A model generated the notes under the pieces. That model was not told where the DNA came from. It ran no database searches and saw only the letters and a list, made by a program, of their open reading frames with translations. The translations under genes and the position numbers were made by a program. A stretch of 64,000 nt of DNA from Ctenopharyngodon idella (Eukaryota; Chordata; Actinopteri; Cypriniformes; Xenocyprididae), in assembly GCF_019924925.1 (NCBI RefSeq), contig NC_067226.1:26901501-26965500 (forward strand), written 5' to 3'. Positions 36,501-48,092 of this stretch are shown piece after piece (positions within the stretch are counted from its first letter, which is position 1; every line of letters begins with the position of its first letter).

Positions 36501-37789
36501 TGAGAGTTACATTGAAATAATTTAATATCAGTACTAGATACAAACAGAGATGTAGAGTGAAAAGAGTATCATTTGCACTAGATCAGGGGTTTCTACTCTC
36601 TCTAATCTCTACTTGGGAGGAGTATACAAAATGAGAATTATCCCATATCATTACTGTACCTAAATGTGTGTGGCGTCCACTTGCATATGCAGAGTAGCTG
36701 AAAAATTATTAACATTCACAGTTTGACAGGGTAACAGCAAAAGATTCAGCTAGTGTAATTTACTTGAACTAATGGACTGTCATTGACTGGAACAGATCAC
36801 ATTTGATTTCATTTTCATACCGCTTACCCATTCAGTTCTCCCACACAAGAGCAGAGGTTAAAATCTCTAGGCCAACACAAACTATTATTCCTTACAAGCT
36901 TAAGAAATCCTGAAGCAAAGTGATGTCTCATTAGTCAAGAGCAGGAGGGATCTCATAGTTGTGTTGTTTGGCCATATGAACGTCGTGTTCTCAAAAACCA
37001 GAGGATGACGACTCCACAGGGAGGCGAGCGCTTTATGAAATGTATATCTTCGAAAGAGCAGTAATGGAGAATTAAGCACATCATTCATCAAAACAATACA
37101 TACCGTTCTTAGTATCAAGTATTCACAGATATAATGTTGGAAAGCAAAGCAACATTTTTTTTTTCTCGTTCTAACTTCAGGACAATGAATAAACACCACA
37201 TTTTTTATTATTATTATTATTATTATTTTTATTTCTATTTCAACACATATAAACAAAGATACGTTCAACACGTATAAAACAAAAAATAATATATACACAT
37301 AGTCTTAGTCTTGGCAGACTAGATCTGCAACACTGCTGCATGAGTACGGTGGGTATCATTTGAATTTTAGCTATTTCAATTCCAATTTTGATTCTGCTTA
37401 TCGATTCGGATTCTTATTGATTCCCAGTTTCGATTCCAATATGGTAAAAAAGTCAAACATAGATATCAAAAATATTTATTCTGTGTCTTTTTGCAAAACA
37501 TTGTTGCAGCTGAATACCATGAACAGCAGCCTAAAGAACAACTAACTAATAAACTAGACTAATTTAAATTTCAAACATTATTAAAGACAAGTATACAGTC
37601 AGTAATACAATAAGAACAAACAAGCAAATTAGCAATAACACAAAATAAAAATACAACTTAAAAAATTCAGAAATTGAAATGAAATGTAAAATAACACTGC
37701 ATAGTTTTCTTTTTATAAATAAAATATAGATTAATCCATATTAAAGTTACAAAAGTTATTCAGTCAAGATCAGTGAGTGAATTTCTTTT

Positions 37790-38004
37790 TGTGACGAGCA
37801 GGGCGGGATGAGAGCCGTGAGAAAACGGCGCGAGGAGGAGGAGCTCCGGAAGCATAAAGGGAGGAGCGACGACAGTGAAGGACAAGAGAGGACCAGGCCT
37901 GGATTTATGTTATGTTTTATTATGTTTGTTTTATTATGTTTACTTTCGTTTTGTGTTTGTTTATTTTATAACCTTATTAAAGTTGTTTTAATGTTCGCGT
38001 TACA
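37790..38004 (+). repeat. 5' LTR (215 bp)
   Basis: TGTGACGAGC at the start and GTTACA at the end. Compared with the 3' LTR it lacks an internal block (after GGCGCGAGG), differs after TTATGTTATG, and lacks the block around GTTCCCGCCTCCTTC near its end. Confidence 0.8.
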
Positions 38005-38005
38005 T

Positions 38006-38023
38006 TGGTGCCGAAATCCGGGA
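38006..38023 (+). other. Primer-binding site, tRNA-Phe type
   Basis: TGGTGCCGAAATCCGGGA starts two bases after the end of the 5' LTR. It is complementary to the 3' end of eukaryotic tRNA-Phe (...TCCCGGGTTTCGGCACCA) with one mismatch. Confidence 0.8.
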
Positions 38024-38644
38024 GGAAGGAGGGACATGCTGTCGGAGAGCCCTCGCTGCTGAGGGGGATCGCGGTGCTGAGGAGGTCGGGCAGCGCGGAG
38101 GAGTGAAGACCGCGAGTGGCTGCTCGAGGCGGTGGTGCTGGAGCGAGGATACAACAGGTGGGACAGAGAGCTCGCTGCCATGCTCCTGGGTTGAGGTGGG
38201 GTGGCTGCCATCCAGGAGGGAGCGGAGAAGTCGCCGACGTTCGCCATGGGCCGGAGCCTGCTGCTGTCCACCATGATGGGGAGGAGGAGGGAATGGGGGA
38301 CTCGCTGCCGGCTGCCCGCAGCCGGAGGAGCCATCGCCGGCTGCCAGGGGGCGGAGGAGGATCAAGCCGTCCACCAAGCGTCCAGTACCATCGCATGGCA
38401 CCGCAAAGAAGAGCCTCTCGGCTGGCTGTGGACCGCCGGACAGTGTGTCCGGGATCAGGACCAAGATTTTTTTTTTTTTCCTTTTTCCTCTCTTCCCTCT
38501 GTCACTCCTTGTGCTTCTGTCTCCTTTTCTCTCGTCTCATCTGTCCTTACCCCCAGGTACTGCGGCCGCCGAGACTGGCCCCCGGGGGGAGTAGAGCACC
38601 CCCTCGGGAGTACCCCCCGGCCTGCGAGGGGTGATGGGGGTATA

Positions 38645-38960
38645 TGTGATAAGCAGGGTGGGGCAAGAGCCGTGAGAGAATGGCGCGAGGCCGGTGGCGT
38701 GATTGCTAAGGAGCGTCACCTGCACACTGCACCATCTCGTATCTCTCACAGAGGAGCTCCGGAAGCATAAAGGGGGGAGTGACGACAGTGAAGGACGAGA
38801 GAGGACCAGGCCTGAACTTTATGTTATGTCTGTGTGGGCGGCAGTTGTCCGTGAGGGACTGTCGCCATTTTACTTTCATTTTGTATTTGTTTATTTGATG
38901 ATTATTAAAGTTTGTGAACGTTCGCCGGTTCCCGCCTCCTTCTTTCCGTATATACGAACA
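38645..38960 (+). repeat. 3' LTR (316 bp)
   Basis: TGTGATAAGC at the start and CGAACA at the end. Shares AGGAGCTCCGGAAGCATAAA, ACGACAGTGAAGGAC and GAGAGGACCAGGCCTG with the 5' LTR, but carries about 100 bp more sequence. ATTATTAAAG near 38905 may act as a polyadenylation signal. Confidence 0.8.
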
Positions 38961-40014
38961 CTTTTGTTCTTTGATTAACAGTAATAACAGATGACAACAG
39001 GATTGCTGTCACTTTAAGACGGAATGCACAGATCCAACTTTTTACATTCACTGAAGACATAACCGACTGTGTTTACGAGGATATTTTGACATAATTTTGT
39101 GTGTATTTGTCCGGGAATCGAAAAGCGGAAGCAAAATTTGAATTTTATAACAAGTATCCGATTCCTGATCTCAAGTATCCGATTCCAAAATCGATTTTCG
39201 ATTCCCAGCCCTATGCATGAATGAAGGCTCATAAATACAGTGAATAGGATACGAGCTGCTGCAAGGAAAGTAGGAGGAACCCCCTAGAAATCTAGGCAGG
39301 TGGTGCTGGGGAAGGTGGAGGGCTAGGAAAACATATAGAAAAAACAACCGACCGATTCCTGTTTCTAACATCGGGACAATGAATAAACATATTTTTTATT
39401 ACGCCTCATTTAAACTCATCCTGCTGGGTTGTGTGTGTGTGCGTTTACGCAGTGAGCTGTACAACTCAGCTTGACCCAGAATAACAGGAGTGGAGGTCAC
39501 CCAAACACACTCAACACTCAGCCGACTGGCTGGACTCCACTCTTCAAAATAACACACTATCGTAGGGGAATATTTGAACAAGGACGGCCAAGTGCGGACT
39601 GCCGACTGGTTATGTGCTAGGAAAATTAACAGAGACACATGCAATCAAATGAATATAACAAGCTGTGAAATAAATGCTGATATAAAGCAAGGCATGCATG
39701 TAGAGTCGACACACACACACAACAAAAACAGTGGCATCCCGCTGTGAGGTTTCCCTAAAATAATCTCTCCAGGAGCTGCTGTGACCCTAAGCTGTCAAAA
39801 GCAGTCACTCCAGAGATAAAAGAACACATCTTCCTGAAACCTGAACTCATTTATCTTCATCTCAGCTGACGCTGTCACATCTAGAGCAGTACAGCAGAAA
39901 GACTTTCAGATCAGCTCCTGTGAGTCAGGCATGTATCCTAGAGTGAGGGCGTGTGTGTGATCTGTTTTGTGGGCGGCACTGGCAACAGACACACAAACAT
40001 GCACATGAAAAGTA

Positions 40015-40145
40015 CTGCGGCAGTACAGTACTATAGTATAGTGATAGTATCAGATGGGAATACCATGATACTTTGATACACCGTGGTACTGAATGAATGG
40101 TAGTACATACTGTAGTATAGTAAAATACAGTGCAATACAGTACTT
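40015..40145. repeat. Cluster of GTACT/AGTAC palindromic words
   Basis: CAGTACAGTACTATAGTATA and similar strings recur; a third, shorter cluster of the type seen at 13865 and 27830. Confidence 0.55.
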
Positions 40146-40880
40146 TGCCTATAGGACAGTACAGTAGACAAAGTAAAGACCAAGACCAGGCCAGAACTAC
40201 TTAAATTTATCTAAAAATTCACATCTACTGCCTGATAAATGTTTTATATTTAATCAGTAAATACAATCAGAATAAAAAGACACTTTATAGAGCTGTTACC
40301 AAACAAATTAAATCACTAACAACCAATTCATCTTTGCACTGCAGAGGTAGAAGAAGTTACATCTGAATTGGTACAATTACAACTGCATAAATAATGAAAA
40401 CAAGACCTATGTGGATGAAAATGCATTTGAGGAAAAAAAAAATATATATTATTTAATCTAAAATTAAATAAAATAAAAATTAAATATTATTTAATAGTAC
40501 TAAATAATTTTACCGTTAAATTAATTTGGTATTTAATCATATTAAATAAATTCATTCATTTAATTTTTGTTTTTGATGCGCAGTGGATTATATAATGTTA
40601 AACCAACCCACCTGAAAACACCACTAGATAATAACTAGACTGTCCAGATAAATGTAACATTTTATAAAATATTTAAAAGATATTGTACCAGTAATGCATT
40701 AACAAAAGTACTAAAACTGAACATAAAAAAAAACGATATATTGTGGAAAACTTAAACTAAAACTAAACTAAAACTAGCAGTCATAATAAGTAGTAAAAAC
40801 AAAGCTAACAAAAACTAAACTAAAATAAAAAATAAACTGGAACTGATGAACTGAAATGAAAATAGACATAAAAACTTACA

Positions 40881-41854
40881 TTAAAGAGGCCCTTTTATGC
40901 CCTTTAATGGGACAGTTCACCCAAAAATGAAAATTATCCCATAATTTACTCACCCCTAAGTGTATATGACTTTCTTCTTTCAGCCAAACACAATCAGAGT
41001 TATAATAAAAAATATCCTGGCTCTTCCAAGCTTTTGAAGCCCAAAAAAGCGCATCCATCCATCATAAAAATAATCCATACGACTCCAGTGGATTAATAAC
41101 AGCCTTCTGAAGTGAAGTGATGGGTTTTTGTAAGAAAAATATCCATATTTTAAACTTTATAAACTATAATCACTGGCTTCCGGCAACGGCTGTACGTGAA
41201 TTCAATAGAGTCGAGTTTGGAGTGAATTTGTAACTTTACAGAACTTGTCATGCTCAAACAGCAACATTACAAACTAAAGAAAATTGAAAATGTAAAAAAG
41301 TAGGGGTGTGATGAGATCTCATGCCACGAGATCTCGCAAGATTAAAATATGACGAGATTTCTCGTAGAGGTGAAAAGCTGTCTTGCGATATTGCCATGAC
41401 GGAGTGTGAGGGTGAACTTAGGATAGAATATGCTACCTCTACGTTTACATTACGCCTCCACTGTCATTTTGCTTTTTATAGTAATATTCAGTGGTTCTAC
41501 CTTAATATTACAAAGCGACGAGAATATTTTTTTGTGCGCCAAAAAAACAAAATAACGTCTTTTCAACAATATAGTGATGGGCCGATTTCAAAACACTGCT
41601 TCGGAGCTTTACGAATCGAATCAGTGACTCGGATCTCCTATCAAACGGCTAAACTGCTGAAATCATGTGACTTTGGCTCTCCGAGTCACTGATTCGATTT
41701 GTAAAGCTCCGAAGCAGTGTTTTGAAATCAGACCATCACTATATTGTTGAAAAGTCATTGTTTTGTTTTTTTGGCGCACAAAAAGTATTCTTGTCGACAT
41801 GAGGGTGAGTAATAAATGACATTATTTTCATTTTTGGGTGAACTAACCCTTTAA
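40881..41854. repeat. Mosaic of TTAA-type elements
   Basis: Begins with TTAAAGAGGCCCTTTTATGC, the end of the 32010-34896 family. At TTAA 40904-40907 a second family begins (TGGGACAGTTCACCCAAAAA). Near 41225-41300 the other part of the first family returns (GCTCAAACAGCAACATT...GAAAATGTAAAAAAG). A third unit begins near 41303 (TAGGGGTGTGATGAGATCTC). The right end is GGGTGAACTAACCCTTTAA (41851-41854 TTAA). Confidence 0.55.
41516..41796. repeat. Long palindrome, arms about 117 bp, spacer 48 bp
   Basis: Left arm 41516-41632 and right arm 41681-41796 are inverted copies with few mismatches. For example, AACACTGCTTCGGAGCTTTA pairs with TAAAGCTCCGAAGCAGTGTT. Probably the core of a non-autonomous inverted-repeat element. 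Confidence 0.75.
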
Positions 41855-44318
41855 TTCAGTTGGATAACGGTCGCTTCAAACCCATCCAGCTTATCTAACA
41901 TGAGCTGCAGAGCTGTACGTAGTGCAGCAGGAATCATAGTTCACTGATCACGTGATGAGAGTAAGTGACGAGATGACTGACAAGACCATGGCAGAGGATT
42001 CGTTGCGCAATGGAGCCTAAGCGTCTGATAAATGTCTTATCTTGTAGAATGCGCACTCAGCACCACCGTTCCCTATTCACAGAGTGTACGATCACGTGAT
42101 TCTATGATCAATTTGTGGAAAGGAGTTCAGTTAGGAGGTCAAAAGTTGTAGAAGCTCATAAATCATGTACAGTTCTAAGGTCTGAAGAGACTCGCATAAA
42201 ATCGTCCAGGAGAGAAGCCAGTCAGTTGAGTTTGTGGCAAAAACTTTTACATTGCTATTACAGAGTATTGTTGTCTTATTGCATATGATAATTCACACTC
42301 AGAAAGTAGAACTGAAACGCCATTCATTACAAGATAATTAGTTATTTCAAATGCACCTGGAGACTATTTTTCTAGTCATGTATTTCATCATTGATAATAA
42401 CTCCTCTTTATAAACATTAAAAACTACAACAACCCTACAGTGTAACACCATGGTAGTACATTGTTTTATACTGTATAGTATTGTGTATTATTGCACAGTG
42501 TAATGTAGTGTAGTGTAGTATAGCCTATATAGGTACAATGCAGTGGTGAATAGTACAAACTAGTATATTATTTTTGAATGGTAATGTAGTGATGTACTGA
42601 TGATACAGCATGATTCAACATTCGATAACCCTAACAACATAACATCAAACATTAAGACCATCTGTTGTCACAACAAACTGTACTGTAAAGCATACGGCAG
42701 TGCTTCATGTGGTAGAGCTTCACCAGATCCAAACGCTTCGCTCTGATCTGGAGCAGAACCAACGTTGATTCTGACCACCAACCACACACAGAGCAAAGAC
42801 ACAGAGGAAATGTTCCCGAACACAAGACTACTGCTCTCATTTCCTGCCCTGATGCTTCAGGGGGACTAGAATCAGTGTTTTTAATTTAACAACACATTAT
42901 AAAGAGCAGTAAAGAGGAAGGCACACTGCTCGGAAAATAATCAGACCCTGCGTGTCAGGGATAATCCAAATACGGAACAGGAGGGAAAACAGGGAGAACC
43001 GCATAATACGGGACTAATTAAATTCTTACATTGTGAGTACACTTTGTTTCACTTTGCTAGGAGACATAAAATTGAGGCAAACATTCAAAGACTTTCTTAA
43101 CGGAAGGCTTTTGTGATATTTCTGATATGGAAATAATGAATTGATGATGAAAGCAACAGTGGTTCTAGCCAAACACCCTTCGGTGCCATCTCTCTATAAA
43201 TAATTGAGTAATTGCTTTGTTAAATGGAGTCAAAACTGGCATATAATTCCAGCAATAAGAAAAAAGGTGCAAAAAACAAAACAAATCCCCCCTTGGAATT
43301 GACTTCAGACATCTTGGTCTAATACAACAAACTAGGCAATTTAAAAGGCAATGATTTTAATATAAAAACCACCCACGTGGACTTAGTTCACCTACATCTG
43401 ATGGATGAATATACGCTCAGTTCTTGGTGGAAACAACTAAAAATTCAACCGTTTTCCCTCACAAGCTTCAAATTTGTCAGGTGGGTCCTTAAAATAGCTT
43501 TCATTTGTACTTCTGAGCATCTCTGTGATGCCCAACCAGATAAACCTACTTTGCCATCTGTGCTGTCCTTCAGTTTTGTAAAAGGGGACAACGTGTGTTT
43601 GCAATTTACCGTATTGGGACAAGCCTAAAAGAAAAGTACAGTACAAGGAGTTGATTCAACATCAAGCAAATGTGGACTAGTTATAGTTTATGATGGTTCA
43701 GCTTCTTGACATACTGTAACATACAATATTCACTTACTAGCAGGTTATGTCTGAAATGTCCAGAGGTCTTTAAGGTCTTTGAGTGGGCATGCTGCAGATG
43801 GGTGATAGTAGAGGTCCAGTCTAGCAGTAATGACAATCCTTCTTAACCAGATTAGGTTTAAAGGTGAGCACACAGGCAGAGAGAAATCCATTAAACAGCT
43901 TAAAGGATGCCGGTGGCGGGTGTCTTAGCATACGCTAAAACCGACATCTCCTGTCTAACGATAATCCTGTCTTCTTCTAATTGTGCTGCATGCAAACGTC
44001 TAGCTGAGCGTTCATAGATAAGGCTATGTACATATGAAAGACACATTAAAAGCTGTTACATTTTCATTCATATCTGCAAAATATTTCAAAATATTAGTAA
44101 AAATAAAGTTTGCTTTACCATTTGATCTTGAACTAGACTGTAAAAAAATAGTTTTCGAAGTGGTAAATAAGTTTATTGGAGTACATTTTACAAGAAAATA
44201 CTATTTCAGTATTTCTGCGTCTAAATTTCACATTTAATTCAATGTGTTACTTCACACTTTGTCATCATTTATGAAATTTACTAGCAATTTCTGAATTAAA
44301 GTTAAGTAAATCTTACAC

Positions 44319-44371
44319 CATTTTTATTTTATTTTATTATTATTTTTTTTTTTTTATTTTTTTTTTTTTAG
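44319..44371. repeat. T-rich low-complexity tract
   Basis: Nearly pure T with scattered A, about 53 bp. Confidence 0.85.
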
Positions 44372-44460
44372 TGAAACATCAACCTCTATGTGTGAGTTGT
44401 ATCATTATGGCTATTATTTTTCTCATACTTGAATAAATATGAACAAACCACTTACTTTAA

Positions 44461-44763
44461 AGGGATAGTTCACCCACAAATGAAAATTCGGTCATCATTT
44501 ACTCACCCTCAAGTTGTTTCTTTCTTCTGTTGAACATTAAAGAAGACATTTTGAATAATGCCATACAGTTGATGGGCCTTACTGACTTCCATAGTATTTT
44601 TTTTTCCTACTATGGAAATCGATGGCTACCATCAACTGTCTGGTTACCAACATTCTTCAAAATATTTTCTTTTGTGTTCAACAGAAGAAAAAAATTCATA
44701 CAGGCTTGGAACAACTTGAGGGTGAATGACGACAGAATTTTCATTTTTGGGTGAACTATCCCT
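44461..44763. mobile_element. Full-length TTAA-flanked inverted-repeat transposon (303 bp)
   Basis: TTAA at 44457-44460 and 44764-44767 flank AGGGATAGTTCACCCACAAA at one end and TTGGGTGAACTATCCCT at the other. The whole element is a near-palindrome centred on the CCATAGTA...TACTATGG pair near 44600. It is the best-preserved copy of this family in the window and a useful reference for the degraded ones. Confidence 0.85.
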
Positions 44764-46998
44764 TTAAGTATTCGATTTTTGAATCTGAGCCATAGATAGA
44801 GTTTTCATTTAGACAAAACTCAAAACCAAACATATAGTTTCTGTTATTAAATTTAGGTAATTGAACTAAGTATGCTGTTCAGGGTGTTGTGTTCTCAGGT
44901 AATAAACTAAAAAAACAGTCATAGCAAACTTCAGCAATGAGTCGCTTCTTGATATTTCAGCCAAACAAATTTTACATATTGCTATGCTAGCAACATTTTG
45001 CTCACAATGAAGTGCATCCACACTGCTGACACGTTTACCTGTGTAGCTTATCCACATTGTGTGCATGAAATAGGCACTGTTACAGTCAAATCATGTCATC
45101 AGAGAAAGATATGTATTTGTAGATGCCACATTCGACCGCTCCAGAAGTGTCCGCCATCTTGGAACAGTCAAAATTTCAGATGCTGTCGTCATACACAGTA
45201 AAAATCAATGAGCTCTTCAAGATGCCACAACATTACACAGCCTCTGGTTGTAAAAACCTCAGAGATTTAAATTCCTGAAGAGAGTGGATAACATTTCACA
45301 GATGAGAATGTGTTGGTTAGTGTTTTTATTGTATTTCAATATTGGTGCAAAAATTCAATATTACAGGTTTTTAAATTATGGGAAGTAATATTTTTAGATC
45401 TAACATTAATGGAAATCATCTGCTCAAGTCTACTGCAGATATAGATATTCATATTGTGCATAACTACGGTTGCAGACGCATAGTCAAGTTGCTCTTGAGT
45501 GTTCACAGACCGGCTTTGACTGTTCCAATATGGCGGACGGCTTAAGTATAGCGGCCCATAGAAAGCCGCTAATGAAGCATTTATATATATTTATCTAGTC
45601 TATGATCAGAGAAGTGTTAATTAAACATCACTGCCCAAAACTATTTCAGCCATTTTTTTACCTGTTTCGGATTAATATTTTTGTTAGAGTGGAATATTTA
45701 GGCCATCACAATGTCTTCGACTCTTATATAAAGTAGGAATTGTTCTACTTTTTTTCCCACCCAAAATTCTTTATGTGCAAAAAGCAGCTAATACTAAACA
45801 CCAAGACAATGTGCCACAATTTCATCTAGCTGTTATGGAGGCTAACAACCGATGATGGAAAATCAAGTATGTGCATTGACATGAAGTTACTTTAATTTGG
45901 GGACAAACAAGCAAAATGAGACGAAAGGCAAAGCATAGAGTGTTGTTTTGGATGAGCAGGGGTTCTTGTTTATGTGGTAAGCCCGAAATCTCTTGCGGCA
46001 TCCTCTGCTAGACCCAACTGTGTCACATCGCATCACTGCTGTGGCCGGATTTTTTAGTCTCAAATATAAAAGCCAGACAGAAGTACTAAAGAGCCTTGGG
46101 CTCACAGAACAGGCGAGATAGTTTTAGAGTGGTTGAATACGGGGTCTTATCCTTAAGCATGACAACACAACCTTTCATAAACCCGAAACAGCTTAACGTG
46201 AAACCCATAGGTCTAACATCTCAACCCCTCGCACTTCCCACGGGATCTTACCGGCTTATAGCACTGCTGAACGTGGTCAATGGGTTATGATAAGGGGAAA
46301 AAAGCTTTACCATTGGGTACTTTGCTGCCTCTTTTCCTGCAGATCTCCTCAAAATGCCATCAGTGAATCTACCATCCTTCTTCTGGTGTCACATGTGACC
46401 CAATTCAGAGCTCCGTTTTCTATGTTCATCACTTTTGCACCTACAGCTACAGATAAACTTTAAAGTTGAACTAAAACGCCTCAGCAGGAGAAGAAGGCTT
46501 TGACAGCCCCCCTACCCTTCTACCACCCAATCATTCGCACATCCCTAAGGGCCGCACGGCAGATGCAAGCTGACTGTTCGCAAAGTGACAGCAAAGCATG
46601 GGCTTCCCTTCTTTCTTCTCTGAGCCTGAATATAAACTGTCTGACTCAAAGGGCCAAAAAATTCAGCTCATGAGGCTTTTGACACAAGCTCAGTAGTGGT
46701 AATTTACATGAACCCAGGGTAAAAAGCCTGACTTAATGGTGTCATAGTGCAGTTATGGTTTCAGCTGTCATTTTAGGTCAAGAAAAAAGAATTAGCATTT
46801 TATAAGCCAAACTTACTGTATGGAAACTGAAGTGTGTGGAGCTGCAACAGGTTCAGATTTTTATAGTTAATGAAAATAATGTATTATTACGTTAATGAGT
46901 ATAAAGTATAATGCTAATTTGTATTATAACAAAGAATATAAATAGTAATTTTTTTATCCAAATAATTTACAAATTTACTGCACCAATAGAAATAGCAA

Positions 46999-47120
46999 AA
47001 ATAATGATTGTTTCCAAACAGGTTTCCCTAAACACTCCCACTATGAGCCACTGTTCGGAAGGTCACCTGGATTTATTGGACATGACAAGGAATGTTTACA
47101 AACAGCATTTCAAAGGACAT
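46999..47120 (+). repeat. 120-bp direct repeat, copy 1
   Basis: Shares CAGGTTTCCCTAAACACTCC, CACTATGAGCCACT and TTTACAAACAGCATTTCAAA with copy 2 at 47973-48092. About nine differences in 120 bp by eye. Confidence 0.85.
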
Positions 47121-47209
47121 AATATAAAGGATACAAGGACAAATAGTACAATATTAATTTTTTTATTACACACACTAAGATTTGGTAAGATTTTTTTAAT
47201 GTTTTTGTA

Positions 47210-47650
47210 AAAAGTCTGTTATGTTCACCAAGGCGGCATTTATTTGATTAAAAATACAGTAAAAACAGTAATATTGTGAAAAAATATTACAATTGAAAAT
47301 AACTGTTTTCTATTTGAATATATTTTAAAATGTAATTTATTCCTGTGATGCAAAGCTGAATTTTCAGCATCATTACTCCAGTCTTCAGTGTCACGTGATC
47401 CTTCAGAAATCATTCTAATATGCTGATTTGATGCTTAAGAATAATTTCTTATTATCAATATATAGAAGACAGTAATGATATAGCAGACAATATAAAGAAG
47501 TAGAAAACAGCTGTGCTGCTTAATATTTTTGTTGAAACCATAATACATTTTTTTTTTTTTTCAAGATTCTTTGATGGATAGAAAGTCCAAAAAGAACAGC
47601 ATTTATTTGAAATAGAAATCTTCTGTAACAATGTATAAAGTTTTACTGTC
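47210..47650 (-). repeat. Interspersed repeat, family R, inverted
   Basis: TTTTCAGCATCATTACTCCA, CTTCAGAAATCATTCTAATA and GTGCTGCTTAATATTTTTGT match the complement of the 4484-4970 copy. It lies between the two 120-bp direct repeats. Confidence 0.8.
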
Positions 47651-47972
47651 ATTACAGTATATAAATTAATATTAATTTGAAAGATGTTTTGGGGCGACTG
47701 TATTCTTCCTAAAAGCAAGGAGTTGATTAATTAAGCAGCAGAAAATTGTTTCTTTCTTAAAGCATAAACGACTGAGCGGAGCCACAGATATCTCAAGACC
47801 AGCTGTATGAGTCAAATTCAGTCGGTTATGAAGATCCCATCTGCTCATGTTCATTTGGAAACTCAATCAAACCGCTTGGGTGGTGCGTGCAAACATGCTG
47901 TCTCTCTCCCATTACTGCAACCCATTAGTAAAAGTTGAAGAGCGCAGTTTCTGTCACTACCTGCACCATTCG

Positions 47973-48092
47973 AAATAATGAGTGTTTCCAGACAGGTTTC
48001 CCTAAACACTCCCACTATGAGCCACTATTCGGAAAGTCAACTGGATTTAATGGACACGACAGGAATGTTTACAAACAGCATTTCAAAGGACA
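47973..48092 (+). repeat. 120-bp direct repeat, copy 2
   Basis: See copy 1 at 46999-47120. Similarity also extends weakly into the left flank (GCACCA...AATAATG). Confidence 0.85.

Larger units (their letters stand above)
37790..38960 (+). mobile_element. Complete short non-autonomous LTR retrotransposon
   Basis: The element is bounded by the 5-bp duplication CTTTT (37785-37789 and 38961-38965). It has a 5' LTR, a primer-binding site one base later, a GC-rich interior of about 640 bp without recognisable gag or pol, a purine-rich run (GGGGTGATGGGGG, about 38629-38641) and a 3' LTR. It is far too short to encode replication proteins and must have been mobilised in trans. The interior has no stop-free frame I can relate to a protein family. 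Confidence 0.85.
37345..39213. mobile_element. hAT-like transposon interrupted by an LTR element
   Basis: The left end TACGGTGGGTATC and right end, read on the complement, TAGGGCTGGGAATC are imperfect inverted repeats. The flanks TGCATGAG (37337-37344) and TGCATGAA (39214-39221) form an 8-bp duplication with one mismatch. The interior near 39005-39100 (GCTGTCACTTTAAGAC, GACTGTGTTTACG, ATTTTGTGTGTATTTG) matches the interior of the hAT element at 13050-13850. About 0.7 kb of this element remains around the 1.17-kb LTR insertion. Confidence 0.7.

Noticed and set aside
38116..38770. Several long overlapping frames on both strands (up to 189 codons).
   Set aside because: They lie in the GC-rich interior and 3' LTR of a non-autonomous retrotransposon, and no known domain is visible. 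High GC explains the scarcity of stops.
45125..45560. Short gene suggested by AGTGTCCGCCATCTTGGAA and ACTGTTCCAATATGGCGGA.
   Set aside because: The two strings are inverted counterparts, more likely ends of an inverted-repeat element; no exon structure.
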